DNA from: Anaerolineaceae bacterium
GTDB taxonomy: Bacteria; Chloroflexota; Anaerolineae; Anaerolineales; Anaerolineaceae
DNA length: 38,806 nt
NCBI GenBank assembly: GCA_016927865.1
Contig: JAFGLU010000090.1
Location: forward strand, 1 to 38,806
Reading direction: 5' to 3'
The position numbers and the translations under genes were made by a program. Shown in pieces: positions 35,002 through 38,806 of the stretch. Numbering within the stretch: the first letter of the stretch is position 1; every line of letters begins with the position of its first letter. Under the pieces are notes generated by a model. It did no database searches. It worked only from the letters and a program-made list of their open reading frames with translations, and was not told the DNA's origin.

Positions 35002-37553
35002 AGTTTCGCGTGCTGCTGCGGGTTGGGTGGCGTTACTTATCCCGGCACGCCTGGCAGAGCGCTTTGATGGTGTTGGGGATCGCGTTGGGCGTGGCGGTGG
35101 TGGTGGCGATTGATTTGGCGAATGCCAGCGCGGGGCGGGCCTTTGAACTGAGCACCGAGGCGCTGACCGGGAAGGCCACTCATCAAATCACCGGCGGGCC
35201 GCAGGGGCTGGATGAACAGGTGTATGTGGACCTAAAACGGGGCGGGTGGAGCGAACCTGCTGCGCCCGTGCTGAGCGAGTACATTTCATCGGACGTGTTG
35301 GGCGGTGTGCCCATTCAATTGCTGGGCATCGATCCATTTGCCGACGCGCCTTTCCGCGACTTTTTGGGAGAGCAGGGCGGCGCGCCGCTGGCGGAGCTGA
35401 CCGCATTCCTGACGCGGCCGGGGGCCGTGCTGCTGGCCCGCTCCACGGCGGAACGGTATGGGCTGCAAGCCGGGCAGGCCTTTGATATTACCGTCAACGG
35501 GCGGAACAAAACGGTGTTTGTGGCCGGGCTGCTGGAGGCAGAGGATGATTTGTCCAGGCGCGCCCTGGAGGGCGTGCTGCTGGCCGACATTGCCACGGCG
35601 CAGGAATTGACCGGGCGGATGGGCTGGCTCAGCCGGGTGGATATCATTCTGGATGCGGAACGGCCCGAACTGGCGGGGCAATTGGAAGCGCTGCTGCCGC
35701 AAGGGGCGCTGCTGGTGAAGGCCGAGGCGCGCAGTTCGGCGGTGGAGCGCATGACCGAGGCTTTCCGGCTGAACTTGAGCGCGTTAAGCCTGCTGGCCCT
35801 GGTGGTGGGGCTGTTCTTGATCTACAACACGATGACCTTCTCGGTGGTGCAGCGGCGCGGGTTGTTTGGCACGCTGCGCTGCCTGGGCGTCACCCGGCGG
35901 GAGATCTTCGCGATGGTCCTGGCCGAAGCGGCCCTGGTGGGTGTGCTGGGGGTGGTGCTGGGCATTGGCCTGGGCATTGCCCTGGGAAAAAGCACGGTGG
36001 GCATGGTCTCGCAGACCATCAATGACTTGTATTTCACCACCACGGTGCGGGACACGGGCGTGCCGGTGGAAAGCCTGGTGAAGGGGGCGCTGGTGGGGCT
36101 GTTGGCGACGGTGCTGACTGCGGCGCTGCCGGCCCTGGAAGCGGCCTCGATCCCCCCACGGGCGGCGCTGCTGCGCTCGGGGTTGGAAAGTAAGGCGCGC
36201 AAATCCAGCGGCTGGGCGGCGGCGGGTGGTCTGGCGGTGCTGGGCGCGGCCCTACTGGTGTTCCAGATTCCCTCCATCAGTTTGGTGGTGGGGTTTGGCG
36301 GGACGCTGCTGACCGTGCTGGGCGCGGCGCTGCTTTCTTCGGCGGCGGTGGTGGCCCTTGTGTGGCTGCTGGCTCCGCTCACGCGGCGGCTGTTTGGGCT
36401 GGAAGGCAGGTTAGCCCCGCGCAACTTGCTGAATTCGCTCAGCCGCACCTCGGTGGCGGTGACCGCTTTGATGGTGGCGGTGGCGGTGACCATCGGGGTG
36501 GGGATTATGATCGACGGGTTCCGCAACACGGTAGTGCTGTGGATGGAGCAGACCTTGCAGAGCGATATTTATCTCTCCGCGCCGACCTTCACTGCCACTA
36601 CGCCCTCATCACCGATCGATGCGGGGATTCTGGCGCGGCTGGAGGCCTGGCCCGGCGTGCGGCGGGTGGATTTGACCCGCTCGACCACGGTGATGGCGCG
36701 GCAGGGACAGGTGAACCTGACGGCCGTGCGCAACCCGGATGTCGGTCAGGAGCGCGCCTTTGTGACCCTGGAAGGCTCGCAGGACGATGTGTGGGAGGCG
36801 ATGGGGGCGGGCGGGGTGCTGGTATCTGAACCGCTGGCCTACCGCCTGGGGATCGAGGCGCCGGGAACTGAGATCGAGTTGGAGACGCCCGCCGGTTGGC
36901 AGGGCTTCCGGGTCATCGGAGTCTATTATGATTACGCATCCAGCGAAGGCTTGATCCTGATGGGCATGGATGTCTACCGCCGGTTGTGGGCGGATGAAGC
37001 CGTCACGGCGGTGGGACTGCGCCTGGAGCCAGGGCAAGATGCCGACGCGGTGACGCGGGACATGCAGGACGGGTTGGGCAACGGACAGGAACTGCTCATC
37101 CGGCCGAACAAAAATCTGCGCGCCGACGTGCTGGAGGTGTTCGACCGGACGTTTGCTATCACCGTGGCGCTGCGCGTGCTGGCGACGGTAGTGGCTTTCA
37201 TTGGGGTGTTGAGCGCACTGCTGCTGTTGCAACTGGAAAAGCAGCGCGAAATTGGCATTCTGCGGGCGTTGGGCCTGACCGGCGGGCAACTGCGCAAGAT
37301 GGTGCTGGTCGAGACAGGCATGATGGGCTTGATGGCCGGGCTACTGGCGGTGCCGGTGGGGTACGCACTGGCGATGATCCTGATCTATGTGATCAACCGG
37401 CGTTCGTTTGGCTGGACCTTGCAGGCTTCGGTGTCCATCGAAGCGCTGGCGCAGGGGGTGCTGGTGGCGCTGGTGGCGGCGCTGCTGGCGGGAATCTACC
37501 CGGCGCTGCGCATGAGCCGCATGGCGGCGGCGGAGGCGATTCGCTATGAGTAA
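34998..37553 (+). CDS. FtsX-domain ABC transporter permease (two FtsX units)
   Basis: 851 residues. The ATG overlaps the ATPase stop as ATGA. The first helix ([18 protein letters not shown]) leads to a periplasmic domain of about 220 residues, then three helices of the first FtsX unit with [20 protein letters not shown], the coupling region. A linker with further helices follows, then a second periplasmic domain (about 520-700) and the second FtsX unit, with [20 protein letters not shown]. It ends with AAEAIRYE, typical of permeases of the LolC/MacB/AttG kind. The fused double-unit form would work as one chain with an ATPase dimer. The substrate is unknown. Confidence 0.92.
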   Translation: MKFRVLLRVGWRYLSRHAWQSALMVLGIALGVAVVVAIDLANASAGRAFELSTEALTGKATHQITGGPQGLDEQVYVDLKRGGWSEPAAPVLSEYISSDVLGGVPIQLLGIDPFADAPFRDFLGEQGGAPLAELTAFLTRPGAVLLARSTAERYGLQAGQAFDITVNGRNKTVFVAGLLEAEDDLSRRALEGVLLADIATAQELTGRMGWLSRVDIILDAERPELAGQLEALLPQGALLVKAEARSSAVERMTEAFRLNLSALSLLALVVGLFLIYNTMTFSVVQRRGLFGTLRCLGVTRREIFAMVLAEAALVGVLGVVLGIGLGIALGKSTVGMVSQTINDLYFTTTVRDTGVPVESLVKGALVGLLATVLTAALPALEAASIPPRAALLRSGLESKARKSSGWAAAGGLAVLGAALLVFQIPSISLVVGFGGTLLTVLGAALLSSAAVVALVWLLAPLTRRLFGLEGRLAPRNLLNSLSRTSVAVTALMVAVAVTIGVGIMIDGFRNTVVLWMEQTLQSDIYLSAPTFTATTPSSPIDAGILARLEAWPGVRRVDLTRSTTVMARQGQVNLTAVRNPDVGQERAFVTLEGSQDDVWEAMGAGGVLVSEPLAYRLGIEAPGTEIELETPAGWQGFRVIGVYYDYASSEGLILMGMDVYRRLWADEAVTAVGLRLEPGQDADAVTRDMQDGLGNGQELLIRPNKNLRADVLEVFDRTFAITVALRVLATVVAFIGVLSALLLLQLEKQREIGILRALGLTGGQLRKMVLVETGMMGLMAGLLAVPVGYALAMILIYVINRRSFGWTLQASVSIEALAQGVLVALVAALLAGIYPALRMSRMAAAEAIRYE

Positions 37554-38709
37554 GATGCGCTGGTGGGGCTGGGCGCTGGTGGTGCTGGCGGTTGCGGCTG
37601 CCGGCCTGGGGTTGGCGCTGCGCCCCCGGCAGGCGGGGAGCGTGCAGGCTCGGCTGGAAGGGCTGCCGCCCGCAGAAGGAGCCTTTGCGCGGGCGGAGGG
37701 GCCGGTTGAATTTGAATTTCCCAAGGATCACGGCCCGCACCCGGATTTTCAGACGGAGTGGTGGTATTACACGGGCAACTTGCAGGCGGAGGATGGGAGG
37801 CGCTTTGGCTACCAGTTGACTTTCTTCCGCCGGGCGTTGAGCGCGCCCGAGGTGCGCAGTGAGCGAGAATCGCCGTGGGGCGCCGACCAGGTGTACCTGG
37901 CCCATTTTGCCCTTACGGACGTAGAGGGAGGGCAGTTCCATGCCGAGGAGCGCTTTGAGCGCGGAGCGGCGGGGCTGGCGGGGGCTGAAGGCGAGCCAGG
38001 GTTCGCCGTGTGGCTGCAGGATTGGCGCGTGGAGCAGACCGGGGAGGATTCCTACCGGCTGGCTGCCGCGCAAGAGGGCTTGTCCATTGCGTTGGAGTTA
38101 ACCGACCTCAAGGGGCCGGTATTACAAGGGCAACAGGGCTACAGCCAAAAGGGACCCGAGGCGGGCAACGCTTCGTATTACATCAGCCAGACGCGCCTGG
38201 AAAGCAGCGGCACGGTGCGCGTGAATGGCGAGGATGTGGCGGTGCGCGGGTGGAGCTGGATGGACCATGAATTTAGCACCAGTGCGTTGAGCGCGGGGCA
38301 GGTGGGTTGGGATTGGTTCTCGATCCAGTTGGATAACAACCGCGAGATGATGGTGTATACCTTGCGCAGAGCGGATGGGAGTATTGACCCGTACTCGAAG
38401 GGCACGCTGATCTTTGAGGACGGCGACACGCGCACACTGACTGCTGAGGAATTCAGCATTGAGGCCACGGAGCAGTGGACAAGCCCACACAGCGGGGCCG
38501 TGTACCCGGCGGGGTGGGTGATCCGTGTGCTGGGCGAGGACCTGGAATTGGCCGTTGAGCCGCTGCTGGCGGACCAAGAGTGGCGGGGGAGTTTTGTGTA
38601 TTGGGAGGGGGCGGTGAAGGTGGAGGGGAGATGGGGTCAGGTCGCGGTGAGCGGGTTTGGGTATGGGGAGCTGACCGGGTACGGGCAGAGTATGGAAGAA
38701 AGATTTTGA
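37546..38709 (+). CDS. AttH/CrtC-like secreted lipocalin-fold protein
   Basis: 387 residues. An N-terminal signal-anchor (residues about 5-25, hydrophobic after KMRWWGW) places it in the membrane or cell envelope, without a lipobox cysteine. The body has the family stretches DHGPHPDFQTEWWYYTGNL, FGYQLTFFRRAL and the second half WSWMDHEFSTS with GWDWFSIQLD. These are hallmarks of the AttH / CrtC hydroxyneurosporene synthase-like family with a double lipocalin fold. The ATG overlaps the permease stop by eight bases, and GGAGG lies nine bases upstream. The constant association of such proteins with an ABC ATPase and FtsX permease suggests it handles a lipid moved by the transporter. Carotenoid hydration is not supported by any neighbouring pigment gene. 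Confidence 0.87.
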   Translation: MSKMRWWGWALVVLAVAAAGLGLALRPRQAGSVQARLEGLPPAEGAFARAEGPVEFEFPKDHGPHPDFQTEWWYYTGNLQAEDGRRFGYQLTFFRRALSAPEVRSERESPWGADQVYLAHFALTDVEGGQFHAEERFERGAAGLAGAEGEPGFAVWLQDWRVEQTGEDSYRLAAAQEGLSIALELTDLKGPVLQGQQGYSQKGPEAGNASYYISQTRLESSGTVRVNGEDVAVRGWSWMDHEFSTSALSAGQVGWDWFSIQLDNNREMMVYTLRRADGSIDPYSKGTLIFEDGDTRTLTAEEFSIEATEQWTSPHSGAVYPAGWVIRVLGEDLELAVEPLLADQEWRGSFVYWEGAVKVEGRWGQVAVSGFGYGELTGYGQSMEERF

Positions 38710-38806
38710 TGCGTGAAGAAGACCCTAAGAACCTATCCTAAAAATCGGAGAGGGTAGAAAAAGAAGACGTACCCCGTTATAAATAAGGTGCTCAAACCCC
38801 AAAAAA
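38710..38806. other. Unassigned tail of the window, possible insertion-sequence end
   Basis: This AT-richer stretch differs in base use from the genes before it. It contains CTAAGAACCTATCCTAAAAA (38724-38743), which reminds me of terminal repeats of some transposons. No transposase coding is visible before the window ends, so this stays a weak suggestion. Confidence 0.2.

Noticed and set aside
37546..38709. Carotenoid hydratase CrtC acting in pigment synthesis
   Set aside because: The family resemblance is to the whole AttH/CrtC group; there are no carotenoid genes nearby, and the overlap with an ABC/FtsX pair fits the AttH type.

Overview
The window looks like a chromosomal piece of an anaerobic or facultative bacterium with fairly high G+C, most plausibly of the Chloroflexota (Anaerolineae-like). 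This is an inference. It rests on a mevalonate-pathway decarboxylase, a tungstoenzyme operon, a large secreted beta-helix protein ending in a short FLPVVRR tail, and dispersed palindromic repeats between genes. No plasmid, phage or CRISPR signature was seen.

Layout. (1) 1-942: 3' part of a (di)phosphomevalonate decarboxylase. (2) 1211-6654: a five-gene Hyb-type membrane-bound [NiFe] hydrogenase operon (small subunit, HybA-like ferredoxin, HybB/NrfD-like membrane subunit, large subunit, maturation protease). The large-subunit gene has an in-frame TGA exactly where the second cysteine of the N-terminal L1 metal-binding motif should be. A SECIS-like hairpin starts 17 nt after it, so I read it as selenocysteine. 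(3) 6644-7672 (minus): a membrane-anchored leucine-rich-repeat protein. (4) 7827-13994: a TetR regulator, a 1407-residue rifampin-phosphotransferase-like protein with a duplicated half, and an MFS efflux pump. Three copies of one palindromic operator sit at the two promoter regions. (5) 13964-19967 (minus): an epimerase-like protein, a RraA-like protein, two beta-grasp (MoaD/ThiS-like) proteins, a SPASM radical SAM maturase and an aldehyde:ferredoxin oxidoreductase family tungstoenzyme. The oxidoreductase has a perfect consensus promoter and a structured leader of about 250 nt. (6) 20384-25788: ligA, an RlmI-like rRNA methyltransferase, an aminotransferase and a zinc-ribbon protein. (7) 26098-31666: an M16C metalloprotease and a secreted parallel beta-helix protein. 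(8) 31688-33010 (minus): a DUF89 phosphatase-like gene and the tmRNA gene. (9) 33274-38709: a CorA-type transporter, then an ABC ATPase, an FtsX-type permease and an AttH/CrtC-like secreted protein in overlapping frames.

How the genes work together. The hydrogenase genes form a complete structural unit for periplasmic H2 oxidation coupled to the quinone pool, with the Hyp cofactor-assembly genes elsewhere. The tungstoenzyme cluster combines enzyme, maturase and cofactor-type sulfur carrier proteins. The TetR-RPH-MFS set reads as a drug-responsive detoxification and efflux operon.

The strongest novelty candidate is the selenocysteine in the L1 motif of the hydrogenase. Known [NiFeSe] hydrogenases carry Sec in the C-terminal L2 motif. 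Second in interest are the duplicated RPH-like enzyme with its three operators, and the tungstoenzyme operon with a second beta-grasp protein that has lost the diglycine tail. Four copies of one hairpin-bearing dispersed repeat lie in the longer intergenic gaps, all in the same orientation.
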